From: Xanthobacteraceae bacterium
Lineage (GTDB): Bacteria; Pseudomonadota; Alphaproteobacteria; Rhizobiales; Xanthobacteraceae
Length of the DNA: 24,713 bases
Reading direction: 5' to 3'
Assembly (NCBI GenBank): GCA_030037105.1
Contig: JASHRY010000131.1
Span: 1 to 24,713 of the forward strand
Shown here: positions 8,203 to 15,790 of the stretch, one piece after another
Layout: each line of letters starts with the position of its first letter
Numbering within the stretch: the stretch's first letter is position 1
The notes under the pieces: model-generated
Told to the model about the DNA's origin: nothing
Database searches by the model: none
The model's input: the letters and a program-made list of their open reading frames with translations, nothing else
Made by a program: the position numbers and the translations under genes

Positions 8203-8475
8203 ATTACCTGTCGCGGGTTGCTGCCCCAGGTCTACGCGAGCTTCATCGCGGACGAATTACATCTAAAACCAGTATAGGCTATCCCATTTACAAATCCAAT
8301 GGGGTCGGCGATGGAGCCGCGACACGCCGTGATTTGAAGCTGGCGCTCCCTAGCGGACGGAATGACATCGGAAGTGCACGTTGCAATAATCACGATTCCA
8401 TAATGGTTTCTTACGGATTGGACTATCACTAAACACTATCACATTATTTACTGTCACCAACCCCGGAAACCTCCC
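8203..8475. other. AT-richer intergenic region between hyfC and the integrase
   Basis: About 270 nt without a supported gene, visibly richer in A/T than its surroundings from about 8260 on. It should hold the divergent promoters of the hyf-like operon and the integrase, but no clear -35/-10 pair can be assigned. It contains an inverted repeat CCCATT/AATGGG at 8283-8288 and 8298-8303, and direct repeats just upstream of the integrase (listed separately). A junction of acquired and resident DNA probably lies within it. Confidence 0.4.
8422..8457. repeat. Three 8-bp direct repeats upstream of the integrase
   Basis: ACTATCAC occurs at 8422-8429 and again at 8435-8442 (13-bp period), and a one-mismatch copy ACTGTCAC lies at 8450-8457. 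The array ends 18 nt before the integrase ATG. Tyrosine recombinases bind short arm-type repeats near their attachment sites, and autorepressors bind there too, so either use is possible. Confidence 0.45.
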
Positions 8476-9705
8476 ATGCCCAAGCGCATCGATTATCTGC
8501 TTAAACGGCCCGGCTCTCAGCACTGGCGACTGCGCCTGCAAACGGCGGACGGCAAGGCCACGGAACGATCGCTAGGCACGTCCGACCGCCGGCGGGCAGA
8601 GATACTGGCCCTGCCGTTGATCGCGCAACATAAGGCCGTCCAAATGGTCGCCAAGCCCCATGTAGAGACAACTTGGGCGCAACAATACCAGCCCGGACTC
8701 CATACCGGCCTCAACGGCGAGCGCATCTATGCGACGCCAACCGAGTTGCATTATCTCGACGAAAACCCGATCAGGATCGAGCCTAACGGCTTCGTGCGCC
8801 GGCGCCTCATTGCCCGAGGGCCGTTGTCCGCCGACCGAGAATTCGAAATGTTTGATGAAGCCGAAGGCCAGCGGCAGAGGTTGCCGAGCAAGGGTGACGA
8901 CGATGCGATCATTGAGACCTACCTGCGCCATGCCGCCGTCACGGGCTACTATGAGCGCGAAGCGCGGGACACGTGGGCGCTGTATCGCTCCCTGGTCGAT
9001 CGACCATTGAAGGATGCGACCCGTGACGACGGCCGCAAGCTCGTTGAGCACTTTCAAGTGGAAGGGCTGAAATCGGCGACCATCACGAAGAAAATCGGAT
9101 GGCTCAACGCGGCGTGCAACTTGGCGATAAAGGAAGGCAAGCTCAAGTTCAATCCGTTTTCGTCGATCGTGCCCAAGGCGTCCGACGCCGAACGCCGACT
9201 GCCGTTATCCGACGCAGATATCAAGGTGTGCATGAAGTTGTTGAGCGGACTCGACGCGAACGACGCATTGCTGTTCCGTCTACTCGCCGCCACCGGCATG
9301 CGCTTGAGCGAGGCGCTTGAAATCCATAGCGAGGCGACGGAGCAAGGTTACCGCTACGTCATCGTCGGCACCAAAACCGAACAGAGCTTGCGCCGCGTGC
9401 CGTTGCCGGCGAGCATGCTCAAGTATCTGCCGAGCAAAATCACGAAGCCGCTGTTTGATGCCAATGCCCATGCGGCCTCGAAACGATTGAACAGATTCCT
9501 GCGGGACTGTGGCATCGTCGATCGGGCCAAGGTGGTCCACTCGCTGCGCCATAGGGCGGCTGATAGGTTGCGTGCCGCCGGCTGCTCGGAGGACGTGCGC
9601 TGGGCCATCCTAGGCCATGAGAAGCGGACCGTGGCGGCGAGCTATGGCGCCGGATTTCCGGTGCGCGTTTTGAAGCAATGGATCGATAAGATCACGAAGG
9701 CTTAG
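8476..9705 (+). CDS. Tyrosine recombinase (phage-type integrase)
   Basis: A 409-residue tyrosine recombinase. The N-terminus (RIDYLLKRPGSQHWRLRLQ, then SLGTSDRRRAE) resembles the small beta-rich domain, DUF6538-like, found at the start of many proteobacterial island integrases. A SAM-like core-binding domain covers about 140-235 and the catalytic domain about 240-400. The full active-site set is visible: Arg276 (TGMRLSEAL), Lys300 (GTKTEQ), His355 and Arg358 (HSLRHR), His381 (ILGHEKR) and the nucleophile Tyr390 (ASYGAG). The protein is intact and presumably active, cutting and joining DNA at a specific att site. No excisionase, phage or conjugation genes lie nearby, so it is either the solitary remnant of an island or the edge of one. 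No tRNA gene is adjacent. Confidence 0.9.
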   Translation: MPKRIDYLLKRPGSQHWRLRLQTADGKATERSLGTSDRRRAEILALPLIAQHKAVQMVAKPHVETTWAQQYQPGLHTGLNGERIYATPTELHYLDENPIRIEPNGFVRRRLIARGPLSADREFEMFDEAEGQRQRLPSKGDDDAIIETYLRHAAVTGYYEREARDTWALYRSLVDRPLKDATRDDGRKLVEHFQVEGLKSATITKKIGWLNAACNLAIKEGKLKFNPFSSIVPKASDAERRLPLSDADIKVCMKLLSGLDANDALLFRLLAATGMRLSEALEIHSEATEQGYRYVIVGTKTEQSLRRVPLPASMLKYLPSKITKPLFDANAHAASKRLNRFLRDCGIVDRAKVVHSLRHRAADRLRAAGCSEDVRWAILGHEKRTVAASYGAGFPVRVLKQWIDKITKA

Positions 9706-9779
9706 CTTCGGTCTCGGCCTCTGTCTTGGTTTCTTTGACCGTCACAGTCGCATCTCCGACTCGCCATATCCGGCTGTCA

Positions 9780-9887
9780 TCAGGCATCGCAGCCCCCCGT
9801 TTTTTTGGGGATTTTCCAAATATGATCCGCCAGGACAAACACAAGGATCAGCGCGCCAATGCAGAGATAGCCATAGACGTAGATCAT
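9780..9887 (-). CDS. Possible 35-residue single-helix membrane protein
   Basis: A short ORF following livF on the same strand, 63 nt downstream of the livF stop. It starts at ATG 9887 after a purine-rich GGGGGCCAAGCAGAA and ends with TGA at 9780. The product begins MIYVYGYLCIGALILVFVLA, a plausible single membrane helix, and ends with a basic tail (KIPKKTGGCDA), so it has the look of a transporter- or complex-associated small membrane protein. I do not recognise a family. It could also be a chance ORF or a gene fragment left at the integrase junction. Confidence 0.35.
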   Translation of the reverse strand: MIYVYGYLCIGALILVFVLADHIWKIPKKTGGCDA

Positions 9888-9950
9888 TTCTGCTTGGCCC
9901 CCGTTGCGTGGTTGCGATCAAATATTGTTGCCCCTGTATGCGAGGCAGCA

Positions 9951-10682
9951 TCACACCGTCAGATAGCCGCGCTGAAGGTCCGTGTTCGCCGCCAGCTCGG
10001 CCATGGTGCCGGCCCAGCGGATCTGGCCTTTCTCCAGCATATAGGCCCGGTCCGATACGATCTCGGCGAAGCCGACGTTCTGCTCCGAAAGCAGTATCGA
10101 CAAGCCGCGCTTTTTCAGCTCCACGATGGTGTCGGCGATCTTGTCCACGATCAGCGGTGCGATGCCTTCGGACGGCTCGTCGAGGAGAACGACCAGCGGA
10201 TTGCCCATGAGCGTGCGTGCGATCGTCAACATTTGCTGCTCGCCGCCGCTCATGCGGCCGCCGAGGCGGTGACGCATCTCGGCGAGATTCGGAAAAAGTC
10301 GGAACAGAATCTCCGGCGTCCATACCGGCGCCGGCACGCCGTCGGCGCCTTGACGCGGCTTCTGGCGTCCGGCATCGAGATTCTCCAGAACCGTGAGATC
10401 GGAGAAAATGCGGCGGTCCTCTGGGGTATATCCCAGCCCCAAGCGGGCGATCTCGAACGGCTTAAGAGCGGACACGTCGCGGCCGTTGAGGCGCACCATG
10501 CCGCTGCGTCGCGGCAAGAGCCCCATAACCGCTTTGATGGTCGTCGATTTTCCGGCGCCATTCCTTCCCATCATCGCCACGACTTCGCCGCGGTCGATGG
10601 TGAAGCTCACGTCGTAGAGAATCTGCGCCGCGCCATACCAGGCGTTGAGGTGCTCGACGGCGAGCGCGGGCGGCACGGTCAT
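9951..10682 (-). CDS. livF: Branched-chain amino acid-type ABC transporter ATPase LivF
   Basis: A 243-residue ABC ATPase. Walker A is GRNGAGKST (39-47), the Q-loop region reads YTPEDRRIFSDLTVLEN, the signature is MSGGEQQ (144-150), and Walker B with its catalytic Glu is VVLLDEPSEG. Family members power uptake of branched-chain amino acids, but liv-like systems also import aromatic acids, urea and amides, so the substrate is not fixed by this gene. Its ATG overlaps the livG stop by 4 nt. It pairs with livG and with the fused permease upstream. Confidence 0.92.
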   Translation of the reverse strand: MTVPPALAVEHLNAWYGAAQILYDVSFTIDRGEVVAMMGRNGAGKSTTIKAVMGLLPRRSGMVRLNGRDVSALKPFEIARLGLGYTPEDRRIFSDLTVLENLDAGRQKPRQGADGVPAPVWTPEILFRLFPNLAEMRHRLGGRMSGGEQQMLTIARTLMGNPLVVLLDEPSEGIAPLIVDKIADTIVELKKRGLSILLSEQNVGFAEIVSDRAYMLEKGQIRWAGTMAELAANTDLQRGYLTV

Positions 10683-11449
10683 GACGCCGTGCGCTCGCGC
10701 TCGAACGTCCGCCCGCTGCCAAAATAGACTTGCCGCACCACCGGGTCGCTGCGGATCGCCTCGGCGTCGCCGTCGGCGATCAAGCGGCCGCGCGCCATCA
10801 CCACGATGCGGTCGGCGAAGGCAAACACCACGTCCATGGAATGCTCGGTGAAAAGCACGGAGACACCGCGCTCGACCACCAGCGTCTTGACCAGCGCGAT
10901 CAGGTCATTGCGCTCGCGCGGCGCCATGCCCGCGGTCGGCTCGTCCATGAGCAGGAGCCGCGGGTCGCTGGCGAGCGCGATCGCCAGTTCCACGCGCTTG
11001 ACGTCGCCATAGGCGAGCTCGCGACAGGGCAGGTCCGCCGCCGCGTGCATGCCGACTTGGCGCAGAAGCTCCAGAGCGCGCGCGCGGTGATACGATCCGG
11101 CGCGCCGCCACAGCGCATAAGTCTCGCGGGCGTGGGCGATGAGCGCCATCTGCACGTTCTCGATGACGGTCATCGAGCCGAAGGTGGCGGCGATCTGGAA
11201 GGTGCGGGCGATGCCGCGGCGGCATATTTGACGCGGCGGCAAGCCGGCGATGTCGCTTCCGTCGAAGCGGATGGTGCCGGCATCGGGGACCAACTGGCCG
11301 TTGATGGTGTTGAAGCAGGTTGATTTACCGGCGCCGTTGGGACCGATCAGCGCCAGAAATTCGCCGGTGCCGACGGCAAAGCTCACGTCGTCGACCGCGC
11401 GCACGGCGCCGAAGCTCTTGCACAGCGAGCTGACGGCGAGCTCGGTCAT
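10679..11449 (-). CDS. livG: Branched-chain amino acid-type ABC transporter ATPase LivG
   Basis: A 256-residue ABC ATPase. Walker A is GPNGAGKST (36-44), the Q-loop lies near RTFQIAATFGSMTV, the signature-like stretch is LAYGDVKRVELA (145-156), and Walker B is LLLMDEPTAGMAP. The switch histidine is in FTEHSMD. The Y-G form of the signature and the C-terminal IRSDPVVRQVYFG are typical of LivG. Start ATG 11449 overlaps the permease stop (ATGA); a much longer ORF in this frame beginning at 12985 is out-of-frame read-through of the permease gene. The cytoplasmic product should dimerise with LivF on the permease. Confidence 0.92.
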   Translation of the reverse strand: MTELAVSSLCKSFGAVRAVDDVSFAVGTGEFLALIGPNGAGKSTCFNTINGQLVPDAGTIRFDGSDIAGLPPRQICRRGIARTFQIAATFGSMTVIENVQMALIAHARETYALWRRAGSYHRARALELLRQVGMHAAADLPCRELAYGDVKRVELAIALASDPRLLLMDEPTAGMAPRERNDLIALVKTLVVERGVSVLFTEHSMDVVFAFADRIVVMARGRLIADGDAEAIRSDPVVRQVYFGSGRTFERERTAS

Positions 11450-13329
11450 GAGGAGCGCCAGCGTGCGGCAAGCCGCAGCAACGAGCCGGCGAGTCCGGCG
11501 GGAAAAGCGAGCACCAGAACAAGAATGATGCCGCCCAGGAGCGCGTGCCAATACTCGGTCTGCTGCATGACCAGATCCCGCAGCACGGCGAACACCGCGG
11601 CGCCGACGATCGGGCCGGACAGGGTCTGGATGCCGCCGAGCAGCACCATGACTAGGCCGTCGATGGAGCGGCCGATACTGATCGTCTCCGGCGATATGGA
11701 GCCCTTGGCGAAGGCGAAAATGCCGCCGGCGACGCCGCATACCGTGCTGGCAAGCGCGAAGGCGAGCCAGTGCACCCGTTTCACGTCTATGCCGATCGCC
11801 TCCGCGCGCAGCGGCGAATCGCGCCCGGCGCGCATGGCATAGCCGAACGGCGCGAACAGGATGCGGCGGAGCAGGAGAACGCCGCCGACGACGAGCACAA
11901 GCGTGAGCAGAAAGAAGGCGGAGAGCCGGTCGAACGGAACGCTCGGCCAGATGCCAAGCACGCCGTTGGATCCGCCGGTAAGATCCTGCCACTGGAACAC
12001 GATCGACCAGACGATCTGGGCGAAAGCAAGCGTCAGCATGGCGAGATAAACGCCGGATAGGCGCACCGAAAACCAGCCGAACAGAAGCCCGCCGAGCGCC
12101 GCCGCGACCGGCGCGGCGGCAAGCGCCACGCCCATGGGCGTGGCGAACCACTTCACGACCAGAGCCGCGCCATAGGCGCCGAGCCCGAAATAGGCGGCAT
12201 GGCCGAAGGAATGCATCCCGCCCGGGCCCATGATGAAATGCAAGCTGGTCGCGAACAAGACCGCGATCAGCACGTCGACGCCGAGCACCAGAATATAGGG
12301 CGAGGAACGGGCCAGCAGCGGCAGCAATAACAGCACGATGAGAACGGCACCGGCGAAGATCGCGAGCGGGCGGGAAGCCGGCCGGATCGGCGCCTCGACC
12401 GCGCCGGGACCGCGCGCTGCGCGCTGCGGACGTCCCAGCAGGCCCTGCGGCCGGGCGATCAGAACGATCGCCATGACCAAAAACTCCGCCACCAGCGTGA
12501 GCTTGGAAAAATTCATCGAGTATCCAGCGATCGTGACCAGGCCGATGCCGATGCACAGGGCCTTGACCTCGGCGACCAGCACGGCGGCGATATAGGAGCC
12601 GACGATTGAGCCCATGCCGCCGATAACGACCACGACGAATGCGTCGGTGATCACGGTGATGTCGAGGCCGAGATTGGCCGGTTCGCGGGCGATCTGCAGC
12701 GCGCCGCCGAGACCCGCGAGCAAGGCGCTCAGAGCGAACACGGCGGTGAACAGCACCGACTGATTGACGCCGAGCGCGCCGAGCATTTCCCGGTCTTCGG
12801 TCGCCGCGCGCACCAGGCGGCCGAAGCGCGTGCGCGCAAAGACGACGTGCAGCACGCCGAGCACAGCCGGCGCGATGATGATGAGGAAGGCGTCGTAGCT
12901 CGGCAGGCGCCGGCCGAGGATTTCGATGGCGCCGCCCAGGCCCGGCGCGCGCGGGCCGAGCAGATCTTCCGGTCCCCAAAGCCACAGCGCTGCATCGTTG
13001 ATCACCAGGAGCAGCGCGAAGGTGGCAAGAAGCTGGAACAGGTCGGGAGCGGAGTAAATACGACGCAGCAGCAGAATCTCGATCGAGGCGCCGATCACCC
13101 CGACGATGATCGCGCTCAAGAGAATGCCACCCCAGAAGCCGAGCGCACCGTCCATTGCCGTCACCAGGCTGACGGCAATGTAGGTCCCGAGCATGTAGAG
13201 CGAGCCATGCGCGATATTGATGATGCGGGTGACGCCGAAGATGAGGGAAAGTCCGGCTGCGACGAAGAACAGGCCGGACGCCGAGGCCAAGCCGTCAAGG
13301 GCCTGAAACGCAAGGCCTTCCCAGTTCAT
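11446..13329 (-). CDS. Fused LivH-LivM ABC permease
   Basis: A 627-residue membrane protein joining two permeases usually made separately. Residues 1 to about 299 are LivH-like: they include GLSLIFGVTRIINIAHGSLY near the start, the GALGV...ALSALLAGLGG loop that meets the ATPase, and the RPQGLLG end motif at 293-299. A Pro/Ala/Arg-rich linker at about 300-322 leads to a LivM-like half, with FIMGPGGMHSFGHAAYFGLG (366-385), LAMLTLAFAQIVW, and its own coupling loop GIDVKRVHWLAFALAS. The whole hydrophobic pathway is thus one chain. The start is ATG 13329, 122 nt after the binding-protein stop. There is no sign of a lost stop codon or frameshift, and the linker is clean, so the fusion looks genuine. 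Confidence 0.9.
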   Translation of the reverse strand: MNWEGLAFQALDGLASASGLFFVAAGLSLIFGVTRIINIAHGSLYMLGTYIAVSLVTAMDGALGFWGGILLSAIIVGVIGASIEILLLRRIYSAPDLFQLLATFALLLVINDAALWLWGPEDLLGPRAPGLGGAIEILGRRLPSYDAFLIIIAPAVLGVLHVVFARTRFGRLVRAATEDREMLGALGVNQSVLFTAVFALSALLAGLGGALQIAREPANLGLDITVITDAFVVVVIGGMGSIVGSYIAAVLVAEVKALCIGIGLVTIAGYSMNFSKLTLVAEFLVMAIVLIARPQGLLGRPQRAARGPGAVEAPIRPASRPLAIFAGAVLIVLLLLPLLARSSPYILVLGVDVLIAVLFATSLHFIMGPGGMHSFGHAAYFGLGAYGAALVVKWFATPMGVALAAAPVAAALGGLLFGWFSVRLSGVYLAMLTLAFAQIVWSIVFQWQDLTGGSNGVLGIWPSVPFDRLSAFFLLTLVLVVGGVLLLRRILFAPFGYAMRAGRDSPLRAEAIGIDVKRVHWLAFALASTVCGVAGGIFAFAKGSISPETISIGRSIDGLVMVLLGGIQTLSGPIVGAAVFAVLRDLVMQQTEYWHALLGGIILVLVLAFPAGLAGSLLRLAARWRSS

Positions 13330-13392
13330 GCAGCGACGATATCAGAGGTCGGCAGATGCGTCATCGCTCGTTGTCGACTTCGTCGTGGCGCT

Positions 13393-13416
13393 CGCTCTCT
13401 CCTTGCGGAGAGGGCG
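13393..13416. other. Intergenic stem-loop between binding protein and permease
   Basis: A core of CTCTCC (13397-13402), loop TTGC and GGAGAG (13407-13412), extended outward by C-G, G-C, a U-G wobble and another C-G to about ten pairs. No U-run follows. It resembles the short palindromic intergenic elements common in rhizobia-like genomes, and its place suits a 3' mRNA stabiliser or partial terminator for the binding-protein message. Confidence 0.5.
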
Positions 13417-13451
13417 GTCGCGGGGACATCGAGGAAAGAGTGCTGATTGGC

Positions 13452-14657
13452 TCAATCCGCCGAGGCCGGTCGCAGCTTTTTCACCTCCGCGTCGGATGGC
13501 AGCACGCTCGCGCCATCGACATATTTGAAATCGACCATCGTGCCGCGGCCGTTCTTCAAAGCGAGCTTGCCGACGAAGGCGCCCATCGTCGCTTGGTGGT
13601 CGCTGGCGCGGAAGACGAACGGTCCGAAGGGACCGTCCACTTTCAGGCCGCGAAAGGCATCGACCAGCTTTTCGGTGTCGGTCGACCCGGCCTTGGCGAT
13701 GCCGGCGGCCAGCGACTTGATCGTGAGGTAACCGACGACGGCGCCGAGCCGCGGATAGTCGTGGTAGCGTTTCTGATAGGCGGCGACAAAAGCCTTGTTC
13801 TCCGGCGTGGCGACTTCGCCCCAAGGATAGCCGGTGACGATCCAGCCGACCGGCGCTTCGTTCTTGAGCGGATCGAGATATTCCGGCTCGCCGCCGAGCA
13901 GGTCGACCACGACGCGGTCCTTGAACGTGCCGCGGGTGTCACCCTCGCGCACGAATTTGGTCAAGTCGCCGCCGAACAAGGCGCTGAAGATGGCGTCGGC
14001 CTTGGCGTCGTCGATCGCTTGCGCCACCGCACCGGCGTCGATCTTGCCGAGCGGAGTGGCCTGCTCGCTGACGAATTCCACGTCGGGTTGGCGCTCTTTA
14101 ATCATCGTCTTGAACGCGGCGGCGGCGGACTGCCCGTATTCAAAGTTCGGATAGACCAGCGCCCACCGCTTCTTCTTCGCCGCCAGCGCGTCGGGCAGAA
14201 GCATCGCCACCTGCATGTAGGTCGAAGGTCGCAGGCGGAAGGTGTAGCGGTTGCCATTCGCCCAGGTGATCTTGTCGGTCAGCGGTTCGGCGGCGAGGAA
14301 GAAGACTTTCCTCTTGCCGGCGAATTCGGTCACTGCGAGGCCGACATTGGAGAGGAAGGTGCCACAGAGGATGTTCAGGCCTTCTCCGATCGAAAGCTCG
14401 TCGGCGACGCGCACGGCATCGCCTGGATTGGCGCCGTCGTCACGGGAGATGACTTCGAGCTTCTTTCCTAGGACGCCGCCCGATTTGTTGATCTCCGCAA
14501 CCGCCATCTCCCAGCCCTTCTTGTAAGGCTCGAGGAAGGCCGGCTCGCTCTTGTAGCTGTTGAGTTCGCCGATCCTGATCGTATCCTGCGCCGCCGCCGG
14601 CATGGCCGCCAACAAGGAGAGCGCACCGGCAAGAACGACGATGGCATGAGCGCGCAT
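13452..14657 (-). CDS. Periplasmic substrate-binding protein, LivK-like (Peripla_BP_6)
   Basis: A 401-residue secreted binding protein. It begins with a clear signal peptide: MRAHAIVVLAGALSLLAAMP followed by AAAQ, with cleavage expected near AAA-Q. The mature part starts DTIRIGELNSYKSEPAFLEPYKKG and contains INKSGGVLGKKLEVISRDD, the typical family segment before the ligand cleft. It would capture the substrate in the periplasm and hand it to the LivHM fusion. The ATG at 14657 follows a GGGAG Shine-Dalgarno. The ligand is unknown: the family covers branched-chain amino acids, aromatic acids, amides and urea. The cyclase gene before it suggests the ligand is related to the hydrolase substrate. 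Confidence 0.88.
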   Translation of the reverse strand: MRAHAIVVLAGALSLLAAMPAAAQDTIRIGELNSYKSEPAFLEPYKKGWEMAVAEINKSGGVLGKKLEVISRDDGANPGDAVRVADELSIGEGLNILCGTFLSNVGLAVTEFAGKRKVFFLAAEPLTDKITWANGNRYTFRLRPSTYMQVAMLLPDALAAKKKRWALVYPNFEYGQSAAAAFKTMIKERQPDVEFVSEQATPLGKIDAGAVAQAIDDAKADAIFSALFGGDLTKFVREGDTRGTFKDRVVVDLLGGEPEYLDPLKNEAPVGWIVTGYPWGEVATPENKAFVAAYQKRYHDYPRLGAVVGYLTIKSLAAGIAKAGSTDTEKLVDAFRGLKVDGPFGPFVFRASDHQATMGAFVGKLALKNGRGTMVDFKYVDGASVLPSDAEVKKLRPASAD

Positions 14658-14718
14658 GGTCTTGCTCCCTATCCCGCTGTTCGACTTGCTCTCCTGACCC
14701 GGCTTCGGTTCCTACCAT

Positions 14719-14733
14719 GCCCGCCGCGCGGGC
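14719..14733. other. Short GC hairpin between the cyclase and binding-protein genes
   Basis: GCCCGC (14719-14724), loop CGC, and GCGGGC (14728-14733) form a perfect 6-bp stem in the 105-nt gap downstream of the cyclase gene on the minus strand. No U-tract follows. It may be an attenuating or processing element, or a chance GC palindrome. Confidence 0.3.
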
Positions 14734-14762
14734 GCAGCAGCGATTGCGTTGCAGCGTCCCGG

Positions 14763-15614
14763 TTAATTGCCGCGGGGGAGGATGGCTTTGGCGGCGTCAC
14801 CGACGGCCTCGACCGTTTCGCCGCAATCGGCGAAGCAGAGGATGCGGCAGGGACACGCCTCCAGGCCTTGATAGCGCCAGGGGAAGGCGCCAATGACGAA
14901 ACGTCGGTTCAGCACCGTCTCTATGTCGCCGCCGATGTTCTCGGCATGGATCAAACCTTCGGAAAACGCGTAACTGTGGAAGGGGAAGATGTTCTCGGTA
15001 ACGCGGCGGCCTGATTTCTTGTGGATGTAGCGGAATTCGCCGAAGAACTCCTCGCAGCTTTTTCCCACTTTCTGCTCGAAGCGCTTGGCGATGTCTGGCC
15101 GCATGTGACGGATCGAGGTGTTCATCGCATGGTCGGCGGAGCCGCAATCAATGCCGAACCATTTGATCTTCTTTTTCAGCATCCATTCGAGCAGCTCGAT
15201 CTTGCCGCCGGGATGCATGCAGAAATAGCGCACCAGGTCTTGTTGCGGCTGGCCTTCCCAATAGCGGTTCCAGCCGGTGCGGATAATGAGGATGTCTCCC
15301 TCTCTGACCTCCACTGGCGCCGCCTCGATCATGTCGGGGGTGATCACCGCCCAGTCGTCCATGTGCTGCGAAATATCGACGACCGCGCCGGGTCCAACCA
15401 GAAAATCCAGCGAATAGGAGGCCATGTCGCCCATGCCATCGGTGCCGTGCATGGCGCCATCGATATGGGTGCCGACATGCAGCGCGGTATCGATCCGCTG
15501 GGCGACGATCATTTTGGTCTGTAGGTTCTGCGCGTAATACATTTGATTGCCGGCATAGCCGACCCAGCCCGGCGTGTGCGCGTTCATCAGATGCGTAAGG
15601 TCGATGATTTTCAT
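14763..15614 (-). CDS. Cyclase-family metal-dependent hydrolase
   Basis: A 283-residue protein of the cyclase/kynurenine-formamidase family (PF04199 type). Family members are metal (Zn or Mn) enzymes that hydrolyse amides such as N-formylkynurenine or cyclic ones such as isatin. The hallmark metal-binding motif H-x-G-T-H-x-D-x3-H is intact: His46, His50, Asp52, His56 in HVGTHIDGAMH. Other family features are the MKIIDLTHLM start, GDILIIRTGW (106-115) and FGIDCGSADH (153-162). It is the first gene of an operon with the liv-type importer and is divergent from the XRE-cupin regulator, which probably controls it. The substrate is not evident; a small imported cyclic amide or formamide would fit. 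No signal peptide is visible, so it should be cytoplasmic. Confidence 0.85.
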   Translation of the reverse strand: MKIIDLTHLMNAHTPGWVGYAGNQMYYAQNLQTKMIVAQRIDTALHVGTHIDGAMHGTDGMGDMASYSLDFLVGPGAVVDISQHMDDWAVITPDMIEAAPVEVREGDILIIRTGWNRYWEGQPQQDLVRYFCMHPGGKIELLEWMLKKKIKWFGIDCGSADHAMNTSIRHMRPDIAKRFEQKVGKSCEEFFGEFRYIHKKSGRRVTENIFPFHSYAFSEGLIHAENIGGDIETVLNRRFVIGAFPWRYQGLEACPCRILCFADCGETVEAVGDAAKAILPRGN

Positions 15615-15790
15615 TGCGGTACCTGGGCGGATTGATCGTGGTGGGATGGAAAGGGCTTGAGCACAATTTGCATTGCCCGGAGCCCAGAGGATCGATTATT
15701 TCTATTTTCGCGCGTTGCGCCTCCCTGGCGACGATTGTAGCTATGCTGAATATTTTTTAATAATATCGAACGACAGCCGGTGATGCAACG
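15615..15790. promoter_or_regulatory. Divergent regulatory region, cyclase operon / XRE-cupin regulator
   Basis: This 176-nt gap must carry both promoters. It contains an AT-rich imperfect palindrome, ATATT at 15750-15754 and AATAT at 15762-15766, just upstream of the regulator, and a short CAAT/ATTG inverted repeat at 15664-15675. Either could be an operator for the neighbouring HTH protein. Promoter hexamers cannot be assigned with confidence; TTGCGC 17 nt upstream of TAGCTA is only a weak match. Confidence 0.4.

Noticed and set aside
8203..8475. Search for a tRNA or CRISPR array beside the integrase
   Set aside because: No cloverleaf with a CCA-like end and no regular spacer-repeat array is visible; only the short ACTATCAC repeats were found.
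8404..9733. TGGTTTCTT repeated on both sides of the integrase as a possible att duplication
   Set aside because: Nine bases shared between two short AT-richer flanks can easily occur by chance, and there is no tRNA or longer identity around them.
9794..9813. CCCC/GGGG inverted repeat around a T-run as a transcription terminator
   Set aside because: The stem is only four base pairs, the T-run is in the loop rather than after the stem, and it lies inside the small ORF.
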